This document shows, one piece after another, positions 11,208 through 22,139 of a stretch of 64,000 nucleotides of DNA (its first letter is position 1; each line of letters opens with the position of its first letter). Source of the DNA: Henricia sp. BOLD:AAB3569 (Eukaryota; Echinodermata; Asteroidea; Spinulosida; Echinasteridae); NCBI GenBank assembly GCA_037783545.1, contig JBBELK010000490.1, positions 806,001 through 870,000 of the forward strand. Reading direction: 5' to 3'. The position numbers and the translations under genes are program-made. Under the pieces are notes generated by a model, which was not told where the DNA came from, did not search any database, and saw nothing but the letters and a program-made list of their open reading frames with translations.

Positions 11208-11496
11208 ACAATGATTAATTAACGTTTACTTTGCCAAAACGTGGACAATGTACGGATAGTCATGATAACCTGCCAGATGATTATGTCCATATTTTTGTTC
11301 ATTCATGTTTTAGTCATGTTAACATGCTACCACATCAATAAATTTCGCCATACATTGTTGAGTATTGTTTGAGAATCAATTGACAACACCTGAATGATTT
11401 TCACATAACTTTAATGCCTCTTGTTCTAACGGTCGCCCATATAGACCATGACAAAAACATTATGTTCTCTTGTTCCTTTAATTCTTTTGAGTAGTG

Positions 11497-11562
11497 TACT
11501 TCGTAGAATCTTAATTAAACTTTAATATTAAATTTCATTTAAATCTCGTTTAATTTTTCGAT
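11497..11562. mobile_element. right fragment of palindromic element split by Tc1
   Basis: Continues the unit begun at 3767-3791. It matches the reverse complement of the intact copy at 3129-3253 to about 11562 and then diverges, so its far end is truncated. Confidence 0.85.
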
Positions 11563-12493
11563 CAAATTAAGACGTTAGTCAGTCGTTCAGATAAGTCTCT
11601 TTCCGCTAATATTAATTTGTCCTGCAAATGTCCAACCTCGTACTGCAAAGTTTTAATTTGTCATGCACCAACAAAGATTTGTCATGCACCCAAAACAATT
11701 GTCAACAGACAAATTGTAAACATTACTAATCATTTCGCCCTTATTTGACAAATTTTCCACTGTGATTGACTAAATAAAGTTTTCAGTGAGGTGCATCATC
11801 TGCGCTGTTAGCGATTTGCGCAAATAAGGCCAGGGTACCGGGCTGCTTTGCGCCAACAATTTTCAAAGTCGAAACCGTTTCCAATTTGTTATGCAGACGC
11901 AAATGTGGCGGTGTGTTCATAACTGTTATGTTCAACACCCTGCAGTCCGCTTCCGATAAATACATTTACAAAAATTCCGTGGTTTTTCCGACGATATCTT
12001 CGGAAACATGCGGCCTAGAAGCGTGGGAGTTTCAAATTCGTAATGAGAAAAATATGACGGATGTTATGATATAAAAGTCTCATGACCCATGAGGTAAGCC
12101 CCGGGGAAATATGGGTAAAAAAAATGTAATCTGGTCACACTCCTTTAAAAACAGTGGTACAGTGAAATATGTTATTAAGACCACCTTGATAAACAGGCCA
12201 CCTGTTTATAGTGGCCGCCCATCTTTGGTCCCAAATGCCATTTGTATAATGCTCCAGTAACCTCTATATAAAGAGACCACCTGTTTAAAGTGGCCAGTTT
12301 TTTTCCTGTCCTGAAAGTGGCAACTATACAAGTTTCACTGCATTATAAGTGAGCAAAAAGCGACCTTAACTGCCTCATGCGTAAATTGTTTTGGCGATGT
12401 TGTTCTGTGCAGTTGTTAAAGACTCCTCTGTACCCAAAAAGGTTAATTAGCGCCCCAATTTACAGCTTACATGTAAGTGTCTGCCTTGCTAGT
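11563..12493. other. unassigned non-coding stretch
   Basis: It is AT-rich with no coding exon I can support. It contains a local repeat of TTTGTCATGCACC (about 11658-11692) and phrases about GACCACCTTGATAAACAG / GACCACCTGTTTAAAG (12180-12290) that look like internal duplications. Confidence 0.45.
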
Positions 12494-12495
12494 TA

Positions 12496-12769
12496 CACTC
12501 TAAAAACAGATTGGTTGAATTCAACCAATTGGTTGGTAGATATGTGTCCAACCAATATATTGGTTAAAATAACCAGTCAGATTGGTTAAAATAACCATTC
12601 ATATTGGTTAAAATGACCAATCCGTATTGGTAAACCAATACGGATTGGTCATTTTAACCAATATGATTGGTTAAAATAACCAATATGATTGGTCATTTTA
12701 ACCAATATATTGGTTGGACACATATCTACCAACCAATTGGTTGAATTCAACCAATCTGTTTTTAGAGTG
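12496..12769. mobile_element. Tc1-type palindromic MITE, copy 1
   Basis: It is almost entirely self-complementary: the ends are CACTCTAAAAACAGATTGGT and its reverse complement, with TA on both sides (12494-12495, 12770-12771). The interior is a run of ATTGGTTAAAATAACCAAT words. There is no coding capacity. The TA duplication is as in mariner/Tc1 transposition. Confidence 0.9.
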
Positions 12770-12936
12770 TAGGGTGATTAAATAAGTTATAGTACAGTTC
12801 TTAAATGACAACATATATACCGTGTTTCAACTTACCCCATACTATGTTTCAACTTACTCCATAGGTGGGGTAAGTCTAAACAGCTGACATGGTCGTGTTT
12901 AAGGTGGATTATACGAGAAACCATCAACGAGTCCTA

Positions 12937-13166
12937 CACTCTAAAAACAGATTGGTTGAATTCAACCAAATGTGGTTGGTAGATATGTGTCCAACCAATA
13001 TATTGGTTAAAATAACCAATCCATATTGGTTAACCAATACGGATTGGTTATTTTAACCATTATGATTGGTTATTTTAACCAATATGATTGGTTATTTAAC
13101 CAATATTGGTTGGATACATATCTACCAATCACACTGGTTGAATTCAACCAATCTGTTTTTAGAGTG
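12937..13166. mobile_element. Tc1-type palindromic MITE, copy 2
   Basis: Same family and terminal repeats as the copy at 12496-12769, about 170 bp away, but shorter in the interior. TA precedes the left end; the right flank reads GTGACA, so the T of the right TA has been lost or changed. Confidence 0.88.
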
Positions 13167-13788
13167 ACATTTTAAAGGCTCCATTTTTAGCCCAAATTTA
13201 TATATGTATGCCTGAAGTGGTATAGTTGTTTTTTCTTTAATAAATTTAGTTAGTGTTTTATAGACAAAAAAATTCCAACTAAACCCACTCTCTCCTACCA
13301 AATTAAAGTTGCATTGCCCGTGTTTCGGTGAAAGGATTAAAAAAATTAATTTACACAAGCGAACGAATTTAGAAAGCTTACTTGTCTCTGTAACGAAAAA
13401 TATCAAAAACTTAAATTTCCGACTTCGGGAATTGGAGATACAAGCCTTTTTCTTGAAACGTGCTTCACATGTTGTACATGTGCGCGTACGCTCATATGTA
13501 CATAGTATGTGTACAATGTACACATGTACGCGCCCATGTACATTTACGTCATAACCCTGTCGATTAAATGACCTGCCAGCCATTTAATAATTTCTTGTTT
13601 TTAATCGACTGGCATTAATCCTTGACGGATTTTTAGGTTCTTGGTACCAAATGAAAGCTGATAACTTTTTCTATTCTAGAAAAATACCTATTTAACTTTG
13701 TACGCCCAAATCGGCCCAAACACGGGCAGTGCAACTTTAAAGGCGAATAGCCTTTTATGTGTAACCATTGTTTGTTTTTTCCTTTTAG
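13167..13788. other. probable intron sequence upstream of RPL35 exon
   Basis: It ends in a pyrimidine tract and AG (TTTTTTCCTTTTAG) directly before the L35 coding exon, so it is read as intron. A small cluster of alternating TGTACATGTG / GTACGC words at 13465-13545 can fold on itself. No earlier L35 exon was found here. Confidence 0.5.
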
Positions 13789-14029
13789 CCGGGTAGTTCG
13801 CAAAGGCATTGCCCGTGTTCTGACAGTGATTCATGAAACACAGAAGGAGCACCTACGCAGTTTCTACAGGAAAAAACAGAAAGCCAAGTACAAGCCGCTG
13901 GACCTCAGACCGAAACTGACCAGAGCCAAACGACGCGCTTTGAGTAAGAGTGATCTGAACAGAAAAACCAAGAAAATGCAACGCAAGGAGTGCTTGTATC
14001 CCATGCGCAAGTATTCTGTTCGGGAATAG
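13789..14029 (+). CDS. RPL35: ribosomal protein L35 (uL29), terminal exon
   Basis: The exon starts after the acceptor TTTTAG and encodes [20 protein letters not shown], then [17 protein letters not shown], ending MRKYSVRE and TAG at 14027-14029. This closely follows the C-terminal two thirds of animal L35 ([37 protein letters not shown] in human). L35 is a component of the 60S ribosomal subunit near the polypeptide exit tunnel, and its strongly basic composition fits. The N-terminal part must come from upstream exons not seen in this window. The splice acceptor argues against a retrocopy. It reads through with no stop or frameshift and so is probably a live gene end. Confidence 0.9.
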
Positions 14030-14077
14030 GCACTTCCAGAGGGACGGCTAGCTGAACAATAATTGTGAAAAACATAT

Positions 14078-14525
14078 ATAGGTAATTCCCAAAATTAGGA
14101 GTCCAAAATTGTTGGTGTCCCAGTTACGTACGAAACTCTCTGCTTCAAAAATCACCACTAATGGTCACAGATTCTCAGTAATGGACTGTGGCCTGTGATT
14201 ATAGGGGGCAGCATCATTTTCTCCAATATTTTGTTCTCCAATAACTCAAAAACAAAAGACCATAAAGGCTCATAATTTGTTCCATGGTGTTGATTAGCAA
14301 TTTGGTGTCCTGGGTTACCTACGCCAATGAAAATTAGCTGTAGAATGAGTTTGCATTAACCTTGGTGCCATATCTACACAGAAACATTAAATTTAAGTGG
14401 CGTTTGTTGAAATACAAATAATTATTTTCTACTGGGAAACCACTTTCAATCACTAAAAACACTTGGAAATCTTAAAAAGCATGTCACACTTTGGACCCCT
14501 AATTTTGGGAATGACCCATATGGGC
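14078..14525. mobile_element. palindromic MITE
   Basis: The ends are GGTAATTCCCAAAATTAGGA and, inverted, CCTAATTTTGGGAATGACCC, with imperfect complementarity running inward. It lies 50 bp downstream of the L35 stop codon, so it may sit in or just after the L35 3' UTR. It is non-coding. A related phrase (ACACTTTTGGACCCCTAATT) recurs at 59031-59050. Confidence 0.75.
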
Positions 14526-14632
14526 ATTTCAACACTAATGGGCCTAAAACTAGTAAAAGTGTGCGACTCTCATTTGGGGGCGACGAGAGCCAGTTGAAAA
14601 TATAATAAGCGCTGATCAAAAGGATGTTCTGG

Positions 14633-14692
14633 CTTGTTTAATCTGTAAGAGAACGAAGACGAGACATCTATGTTGGTCTTCGGTCAAAATAT
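14633..14692 (-). repeat. LTR fragment related to the gypsy LTR
   Basis: Contains AGAGAACGAAGACGAGAC then TCTATGTTGGTCTT, the same as 15500-15542, which is the end of the gypsy LTR. It is a partial, solo-LTR-like remnant. Confidence 0.65.
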
Positions 14693-14869
14693 AGTATCAT
14701 TATACAATCGTTTAACATTCAAAAGTATTTCATTTAGAGAAACAAATATGGAACATTATTTAACAAAAACAATTATGTTTCGGGCCAAAAGTTAAGGCGA
14801 CGTCCGCTATCTTGGATATTTAGATAATTTAACAACGCAATCAACGCAATCGGCCACGAAATCGACCAC

Positions 14870-15229
14870 GAAACCGTGGCCGAGCGGTTTCGGTCAGTGA
14901 CTCGCAATCATAGGTGAAAACTTGGGGTTGCGGGTTCGAATCCGGATGCGGTACCTGTGCCCTTGGGCAAGGCACTCAACCACACTTGCTCCATCCTTCA
15001 GAGGGGCTGTAAAGCCGTTGGTCCAGTGTGTTAGGTAATGGTAACGCACTCTAAAGATCCCAGAGCATTCTTTCGTGAAGAGCAAGGGGATTCCCCGGTG
15101 TCTCTGGCCATTTCTAATTCTAATTCTTCATTGGTTTCCTCACGCTTGCGAGTGACAGTGCAATGAGCACTCTTGAGGAATCCTTGGTATGAATACCAGA
15201 AAGAAATAATAATAATAATAATAATAAAT
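14870..15229 (+). mobile_element. tRNA-derived SINE with ATA/AAT tail
   Basis: The head has box A TGGCCGAGCGG (14877-14887) and box B GGTTCGAATCC (14933-14943), both perfect polymerase III promoter boxes; the head resembles tRNA-Ser/Leu. The body includes CCTTGGGCAAGGCACTCAAC, a phrase common in several animal SINE families. The tail is a (TAA)n run at about 15207-15228. It belongs to a different family from the CAA-tailed SINEs at 3409 and 52366. Target duplications are not obvious. Confidence 0.85.
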
Positions 15230-15497
15230 GAAAAAGGTACAAATTTAGCGTAAAGCTAATGTCCAGGGAAGTATTTCCTTTACAATATAATTTTAGAGAT
15301 TTTATAATAAATAGTATTTCAAGAAGATTTGTGACCAATAATCAAATACTCTGATTTCGCCAATCAAATGTAAATTATTCAACGTTAATAAAAGAAGACA
15401 AAATACCAGTAAATATGCAGAATGTGTAATAAGGGTGTTTAAGTATTACAATGATTTAATGGAAGAAATAGTTAAATCAAGAAATAAGTAATTTACA

Positions 15498-15674
15498 TGT
15501 TAGAGAACGAAGACGAGACGTCTATGTTGGTCTTTGAACAGTCAAAATACAGTCTGAGGGAAAATTATTGCAGCGCCAGATTGGCCGTTGGGGCGCTGTC
15601 TATATTGAATTATTCACATATATATATAAAGGAAATTATGGTGAGGGTCTGAATGCATATTCATGACTGTGACA
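15498..15674 (-). repeat. 3' LTR of gypsy element
   Basis: On the minus strand it begins TGTCACAGTCATGAAT immediately after a purine tract (AAGAGGGGGAATAA) that looks like a polypurine tract, and ends ...GTTCTCTAACA. TG...CA ends and the adjoining purine tract are typical LTR features. Length is about 177 bp. The matching 5' LTR was not found, so the boundary is a proposal. Confidence 0.6.
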
Positions 15675-15955
15675 TTATTCCCCCTCTTGAGGAAATGTCG
15701 TCCCAGACATTTGATTTGAGAAAATATTAATCAAATTATTAACAAATTTTTACAATCATTTTAAAATATGACATCCTGTGTGATCTCTAACTTTCATGGC
15801 GTATAATATTTCTTACACAAATCTTTAAATAAACAAATGGCCGCCGCCTGACTGTTTGGATTATTCAAAGAAATGAGTATCCTACAGACCAAAGCAGAAT
15901 AAATTTGTCCAAAAAATCACAACAAAAATATGACTCAATTACTTTCATGGAAGTA

Positions 15956-16193
15956 CACTGAACAAAATTATAAACGCCCCATGTGACACTTTGAAACTTG
16001 TATTAGCCTTAGGGGTTGCAAAATATATTAAATCATACACAATTAATTTTGTTGTTTAATATGCTACAGATTACTGTCCGTTAGAATAACCAATTTGTAC
16101 AATTATAAGATAATATCAGCTCATTTAGGGTCGCCCATTTCATGTTTCAATAATTCAATAATTTACATGGGGCGTTTATATTTTTGCTCAGTG
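15956..16193. mobile_element. Tc1-type MITE
   Basis: The ends are CACTGAACAAAATTATAAAC and, inverted, CACTGAGCAAAAATATAAAC, each followed by GCCCCATGT, with TA flanks (15954-15955, 16194-16195). About 238 bp, non-coding. It is inserted in the 3' untranslated part of the gypsy element. Confidence 0.88.
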
Positions 16194-16643
16194 TATATAA
16201 ATATTGTATACATGGTTCTAGTACATAATAATTCACCATGCAAAAATACAAATATAATATGTATAGATAGATAGATAAATACAAATTAGTTTTAATAAAG
16301 AAATTTCTCAAATTCATTAATGCATTTCATTTGTACTATATTTATAATAATTCACAAAATCTCTCTGGAAAAGAAAGGTTTACAAATTACTAGAACATTT
16401 ATACCGAGATTGGCATAAATTGGGAAGGTTTACGAATCACAATCCGCGAGAAGTCTAAGGCATACCCTTTTTCTGATTTTGGCCATGATGGGGTTTCTCC
16501 AAGGCTCGAAGATCCTTTTCCGTGCCAGCTGTTATTGTGTTCTGGTTTGCTTTGTTTGACCGTGTCGATCATATGTCAACCTGTCTCAAGTTCGGTGGCG
16601 AGGGGTACTCTGTTATTTCGGCTGAATCTGTGATGTTTCCAAC

Positions 16644-16955
16644 CTACTGCTTCCAATGACTCCCACATATACTGCTTCCAATTCTTCTTCTGGTCGTCTT
16701 CAAGTGTACCCAACATATATTTAGAAGTGTATGGTTTGAACGCTCCGTGATTCCATTACCGTGAGGATGATATGGTGTCGTCCTGCTCTTCTTGATTCCA
16801 GATACCTTACACATTTTCCCTAATAATAAAAATTGCGGCCTGTACGTGTATGTGGACAAGAAATCCGTAGTTTTGGATGATTTTCTCCCACAGGATCTTC
16901 GCGACAGTGTCGGTTTTTTGGTCTGTGTGTACTTGGTAAAATGATCCGTGATCAC
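16644..16955 (-). pseudogene. gypsy integrase remnant
   Basis: The minus-strand frame contains VITDHFTKYTQ, the first catalytic Asp region of retroviral-type integrases, and TTPYHPHGNGITERSNHTLL, which carries the catalytic Glu. The section between them is scrambled by frame changes, so the middle Asp region is not readable. Integrase would join element cDNA to host DNA. Confidence 0.8.
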
Positions 16956-17342
16956 TAGGATGTTCTTATACCCTCCTTTGTTCCTTTCAAGCTTGAGAAA
17001 GTCGATGCAGAGAAGTTCTATCTGTTCAGTTATGTTGATGTTGACGAGAGGGACCCGGGTTTTTTAGGACGGTGTTTTTGAGGCATCTGTCTGCAGTATG
17101 AACGGGAGATTGTAGTCGGCGTATGCAAGAACTGGGGGTGATGTCAATTGTCGCTTCAGTTCATTCATGGCCGTTTCACACTTCTGCGTCCAGATGTATG
17201 GGATATTACTGAAGGAGACTGTTTCTTGGTGCTCTTCTATTTTCGCTTAGGGTCACCAGAGGTGAGTTTGTAGAGAAGAGAGGCTATATGTGTGTGCGTA
17301 ACCTTTTATGAATCTTCTGTAATATTATATGAAGCCAAGAAA

Positions 17343-18099
17343 TCATTGTAGCTCTTTGCGGTTCGTAGGTGTTGGCCAATTCTTTACTTGAGTCGTCTTG
17401 TCTGGTTCAGTTGAAATGCCCTTGCCAGAAACGACGTGGCCTAAATACTTCACTTCCTCTTTGAGCAAGGTGCACTTAGATGGCTTCAGCTTCAGGCCAT
17501 GTTCTCTAAGGCAGGAGAATACCTTACCCAAACGATCGATGTGATGTGCTCGTCGAAATTGGACGAAAAGACAATTATATCATCGAGATAGAGGATACAC
17601 GTGAGATAATTCTGGTCACCAAGGCATGTCATCATCGGGCGTTGGAAGGTGGCGGGGGCGTTTACTAACTAAAGCCAAATGGCATCCTGTTGCATTCAAA
17701 CAAACCCATCGGAGTTGTGAAAGCTGTTTTACGTATGTTCGCCTCTTCCATTTGTACTTACCAGTAGCCCGATGCAAGGTCGAGTGTGGAGAACAGGTTG
17801 GCTTTACCAAGGGCATCTAGGGCTTCGTCAAATCGTGGTAGAGGATATGCATCGCGTACAGTCTTCATATTCAATTGGCGGTAATCGATGCAAATACGCA
17901 ATGAGCCGTCTTTCTTGTGAGCTATCACAATCGGCAAGGCATAGGGACTGCTGCTCTTCCTGATGACACCTGATTCCTCCATTCCTCTGAGGTGGTATTT
18001 TACAGCCTGATACTGAGATGGTGGGATGCGGCGGTAGGGTATGCGAAATATGTAATTTCCCTTGGTCTCATCGGTGCCGTCTTTGGGTGACTTTTTCAT
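17343..18099 (-). pseudogene. gypsy reverse transcriptase
   Basis: The minus strand encodes, in order, a polymerase entry region (YRRIPPSQYQAVKYHLRGM), SSPYALPIVIAHKKDGSLR, CIDYRQLN, FSTLDLASGYW and MPFGFS (frame changes near 17760 and 17690). The active site YLDDIIVFS follows at about 17565-17590, then GLKLKPSKCTLL and YLGHVVSG. These are textbook Ty3/gypsy RT blocks. Several single-base frame shifts make it non-functional, although the YLDD box is intact. Confidence 0.88.
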
Positions 18100-18686
18100 C
18101 TCTGACGCCTCTCATAAATTGTTGGGTAAGCATGCCGTTTCTGTTAGGGAGTGGACCGGTGTTCATTCGATCTTCTACACAGCGGAGAGTTGCTTCTAAC
18201 TCAACAGAGTAGAGCGTAGGGGATTCATTAGGGAGTCGAAAGCGTTCATAAAAGTTCTCCGAACTGTGCAATGAACTCGTCAAGGGCAAACTGTGCAGTC
18301 TGTTGATGAGCAGACAGATTTAGTACCAGTTTTCTTGCTGCTCCTCCCAGGTACCGCACTATTGTAGAGAATTGCATGCTTTCGGGGATGGAGGTTGTCT
18401 CAATAAGGTACTTTGTGTCACGCACCCAGTCCTCAATGCAAATGGTCGAACCCTCCCTTAATGTAAATAGGTGCACACTCTTCACCTGATGTGATGGCAA
18501 AAGGTGAAGTTGTGGCGAAGGAGAATGAGGTTGAGGCCGGTAGGGGGCGCGTGGCTGAGTTGATGAGGACGACGGTTTTTGTCCTATCGATCGAGGCGTA
18601 TGGTGGATCGACGGAGAAGGTGTAGGTTGCGTTTGTCGACGACGTGGCATGGTCTGTGACGTTCTCCTCTCGTGTATTTCCGCCAA
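18068..18686 (-). pseudogene. gypsy gag remnant
   Basis: The minus strand encodes a Pro/Ser/Gln-rich leader followed by a capsid-like block (REGSTICIEDWVRDTKYLIE, then STIVRYLGGAARKLVLNL, then FYERFRLPNESPT and MLTQQFMRGVRDEKV). Helical spacing and the QQF...G(V/L)RD phrase are typical of gypsy capsid C-termini. It is followed within a few bases by the RT entry region, so the nucleocapsid knuckle and protease have been deleted. Confidence 0.72.
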
Positions 18687-18795
18687 GAACTGTTCTGCTA
18701 AATAATCTGCATCCTCTGCAAGAGGAGGGGTAGGCTGTTGGGTCCGACTTTTGCGTTGAGGGTGCGGTTTTTGTGGTGTGAGCTTTGGAGGTCAT

Positions 18796-19357
18796 GGCTT
18801 TGGACGGGTTGAAGGAGGGGCGGTCGTTGTGGACGGTGCTGGAAAGACGTCTTCGTCATTAGTTGATCTTTGCAAAAAAAAGTCAACCAAATTTAGCAAA
18901 ACGACGAAACTCAATGGGAATGACCTGAAGTTTAAAATTGAATTAACAGCGGTCAAACACGGTGAAATCTACTGTTTTCACTGTACCGGAACAGCAGGGC
19001 TAGTTATTTTCAAAGGGTCGTTTGTGAAAGTGTTAAACACTTGGAGTCAATACACAAATTATTTGGTATTAAGCCATGCAGTAAATGAAAACTGTCAATG
19101 GCCGGTATCGAACGAACACCGTAAATCAATCAACTGTATTTAGTAACGCAACCGATGACACCTCGGGTAAAATAAAGTAATCAATTCGGGCCAGTGAAGG
19201 AATGAATGCACACTTGATAAACAGTAGCAGTTTCAAACCAGTCACGCAATTGCTATGGTCTAATGGGCAACAATACACAATGACCTAAATTAGGTTTGCC
19301 TTATAGACTACTAAAGCGTAACGCCCGAATTGCCATTCAAAACACTAACTGCAGAAT
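18796..19357. other. unassigned non-coding stretch
   Basis: This lies upstream of the gypsy gag. It may include the gypsy 5' untranslated region, but no LTR, primer-binding site or exon could be identified. Confidence 0.4.
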
Positions 19358-19565
19358 ACTAATGCACCTATCAATTGTTTCCTCCCCCCTCCCCGGGGGC
19401 TGCCCCACCTAAGAGGTGGGATTGTCACTTTTCGCGTGACAAAATCCCCACCCCTGGGGCACAATTTAGGTGACAAAAATCCCCACCCTGGGGCACGAAA
19501 AAAGTGAGCAAATCCCCACCTAAGGGGTGGGGTTGCGCGGGGGGACAACTGATAGGTGCATAACA
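19358..19565. mobile_element. foldback MITE, TGCACCTATCAATTG family, copy 1
   Basis: The ends are ATGCACCTATCAATTGTTTC and its near-perfect inverse. The interior is a nested set of CCCCACC...GGTGGGG hairpins separated by GTCACTTTTCGCGTGAC. The second copy, longer, is at 29637-29913. Open frames reading Pro-Arg-Trp-Gly repeats are repeat translations. Confidence 0.88.
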
Positions 19566-20691
19566 CTAACGTGCGAAAGCACAGGGGAATGGTTGAGTGA
19601 TTTCAGAGTATGTTTGTATAACCTTGGCAACGTACAAAAGCTTACGTGACACTTTAGTACTCTAAAAGCAGTCTATAAGTAAATGAGCATGTAGAGGAAG
19701 CACATCACAAGAGTGTTGGCCGGAAGTATGCTACTGCTAGGGGGTTCGTTAATTGGTCAACGGTTCGATTATACTTGAGGCCATTCAAAGTACAAAGGTC
19801 CTACATACGTACATGTGTTGAAGGGCAAGGGTCTCAACAGAAGCAGAAATAAATGTAGCAATAAACTGTAGCAAGTTCATTCTCAGAACACTTTCTTGAG
19901 TCGGTGTTTATTGTTAATGCGTTCTCCTCAACATGCTCAAAATGGCAACATGTCACATGTCACATTGTTCTGTTCCAATTTTAATCTGCTACATTATATA
20001 CTCCGGTGCTACAATACTCCGTTATATAGCTCCATTGTCTTGGTCCAATATTCCATTGCTCCAATATTCCATTGCTCCAATATTTCATTGCTCCGTGAAA
20101 ACTGTAATAGTCACACAATAATATGCGTTTCCGGCGTAAACATTCAGAAGTTGAGGTAAACAAAAGGCTTAAAATGGATAATCATAATGCAATACTCAAT
20201 CGCGGGAACATTGCTTCACGATTGCGCCTCAAACCACAAAGTTATCTCAATAAAACAAGGTCAATGTTTATCAATCAACATCATATCATAGGAATAATTA
20301 TACCTCCTTGCTATCTCTCCTATGGGGCTTTGGATTTGGGGGAATTTAAGGCCAAAGGGCCACAAAAACAGCTACATCGTGACTCAAAAACATGGCTCCT
20401 GCAAAATGATGAATCATGTGCTGTGTGTGTTCGTAAGTTGTCACGAGAGGGCGCACTTCACAAAACCTGGTGATACACTGCAAGTACATGGCTTCTCAAA
20501 ATTAGCATTAGAATCCTAATTTTCCAATCTTAAAAAGAACTTTAAACAATCAAAATTCTTTAGTTAACATTTTCAATGTTGGGAACGCACAAACAAGTTA
20601 ACTTCTAACTTTCATCAAAATACGTATTGCCTCTTTGAAACTAATCAGGCAATAAAGGTTTAACTAATCAAATCTGTCAAGGAATAGGTTA
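19566..20691. other. unassigned; short local repeat
   Basis: No gene is supported. A 17-bp phrase CAATATTCCATTGCTCC repeats about three times in tandem at 20046-20095. The open frames here have no recognisable motifs. Confidence 0.45.
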
Positions 20692-22139
20692 TCACAGGTT
20701 ACAAGTAATCAAGGCTCCCCGATGGGGATTCCTGGTTTCCTGCTTGGTTCCTGCGAGGAATCTTGCTGGGCGCTTTCTCTTTCCCTTAGCATCTAAGGAA
20801 GAGTCTGCAATAAGCAACTTCACTCGTTGAATGTGCCCGTCTGCACTGGGGAAGACTTCGGCAACACGACCAAGTTGCCAGCAGTTATCGTCTACTATGA
20901 TGAGAACATCTCCACCATTGACTTCTGGTCTGTTCTTCAACCATTTCTGACGCATTTGAAGAGTACATGTAGGCCTATGTAGATATTCTTTTTTCCAACG
21001 AGCCCAGAATTCATTCACTAGGTGTTGGACTCTTCTCCAGCGTTTCTTGAAATAAACCAGGGGGAAGGAGAATGACGCTTGACTTCAGCGTAAGTAAGTG
21101 GTTAGGTGTAAGCGGTTCCGTTTATTTCGGGTCATTGAGGTTTCCTACGGACAGTACACGACCGTTCACTATCGCTGCCGACTCGCACATAAGAGTCCTT
21201 ATAGAGATTCATCATCAAGTTGCGTCCCGTGTTGACCCTCCTCACAGATCCTATTTGTCTCTCCCAAACAGATCTTATTTGTCTCTCCCATGACTTGACG
21301 AGAGAGCATTCATCTTGGTCATGTGGTAGTCACAACCCTTTTATTGTAGGACGTGTTGAATCTTGGAGTGATCCATCTCTTCTATGGCCTTCTTCAACTC
21401 GAGTTCCGCGCCAACGAAGTTGGTGCTCTGATCAGACCTTAGCAGTCTCACTGATCCGCGCAGATCCGTAAAACGGCGGAGGGCGTTATTGAACGAGTCT
21501 GTATAGTGAGGGTGTTGGCCACCTCGATGTGGATAGCTCTTGATGCCATGCAGGTAAACAGGACCCCATACCACTTCATCTCCTTTCTGTCCTCTTTGAT
21601 GATCCATGGCCCAAAATAATCTACGCCACAGTAAGAGAATGGTGGCGAAGGCTGGAGTCTATCGTATGGAAGAGCGGACATTTTCTGCTCGTTTGGTTTG
21701 CTGTACAGTCTGCGGCGGGTGACACATCGATGTATAAGACTAACCACTGCTGAGCTGCAACCAATTATCCAGAAGCCATTAGTGCTTATGGCTTGCGTTG
21801 TCTGGCTTCGCCTTTGGTGTGCGACTTGCTGGTGAAAGTGGCGAAATATCATTTCGGTCACGTAGTGTTTGCGTGGAAGAATTGCTGGGTGCTTGAAACC
21901 AAAGGATGTTTCTGCCATCTGGATGCGCATGCGGCCACCAACTCGCATTATGCCGTCTTCGTCGATAAATGGGTCCAGTTTGAAGATGGGAATACTTCTC
22001 CTCAAGGTGCGATTCCGGTCATCACGAGATTCAGGTTTCTCACCATCGCTGCCGTGTTGGAGACGGGAAAGAATTCCAAGTTCTTGAGCAAATACTTCCC
22101 GCTGAACCAAGCCAACTACATGTATCTGGAGCTCAGCTA
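20692..22139 (-). pseudogene. BEL/Pao integrase, broken
   Basis: In order on the minus strand: LVQREVFAQELGIL, RSIPIFKLDPFIDEDGIMRV, KHPAILPRKHYVTEMIFRHF, and a His/Cys-type block. Then come the first catalytic Asp (YCGVDYFGPW), MASRAIHIEV, the second Asp (LLRSDQSTNFVGAE), a WERQIRSV block carrying the catalytic Glu, TPNHLL, and a C-terminal region (FWARWKKEYL, GGDVLIIVDDN, WQLGRVAEVFP). These are the hallmark blocks of Pao integrase. At least three frame breaks and stops are present, and the WERQI-coding stretch is tandemly doubled. Confidence 0.88.

Larger units (their letters stand above)
3792..11496 (+). mobile_element. Tc1-like transposon, copy A, interrupted
   Basis: The termini are 144-bp inverted repeats at 3792-3935 and 11353-11496, beginning CACTACTCAAAAGAATTAAA, with a TA dinucleotide at 3790-3791 and 11497-11498. 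The element's own sequence is 3792-4037 plus 10206-11496; the rest is a LINE insertion. The 5' untranslated part (3936-4037) contains a TATAAGG word near 4006. Its single gene is a broken DDE transposase at 10246-11207. The family normally carries one transposase that cuts and pastes DNA at TA sites; this copy could not make a normal one. Confidence 0.92.
15498..18795 (-). mobile_element. Ty3/gypsy LTR retrotransposon, decayed
   Basis: Reading on the minus strand: gag, then RT and RNase H region, then integrase, then an LTR. The gag C-terminus and protease are missing, the frames are broken, and a Tc1-type MITE sits near the 3' end. The element's left (5') limit near 18.8-19.1 kb is not defined. 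Confidence 0.82.

Noticed and set aside
1..13788. Complete RPL35 gene in the window
   Set aside because: Only the terminal exon was found; no sequence matching the conserved N-terminal part (KIKARDLR-like) was recognised upstream.
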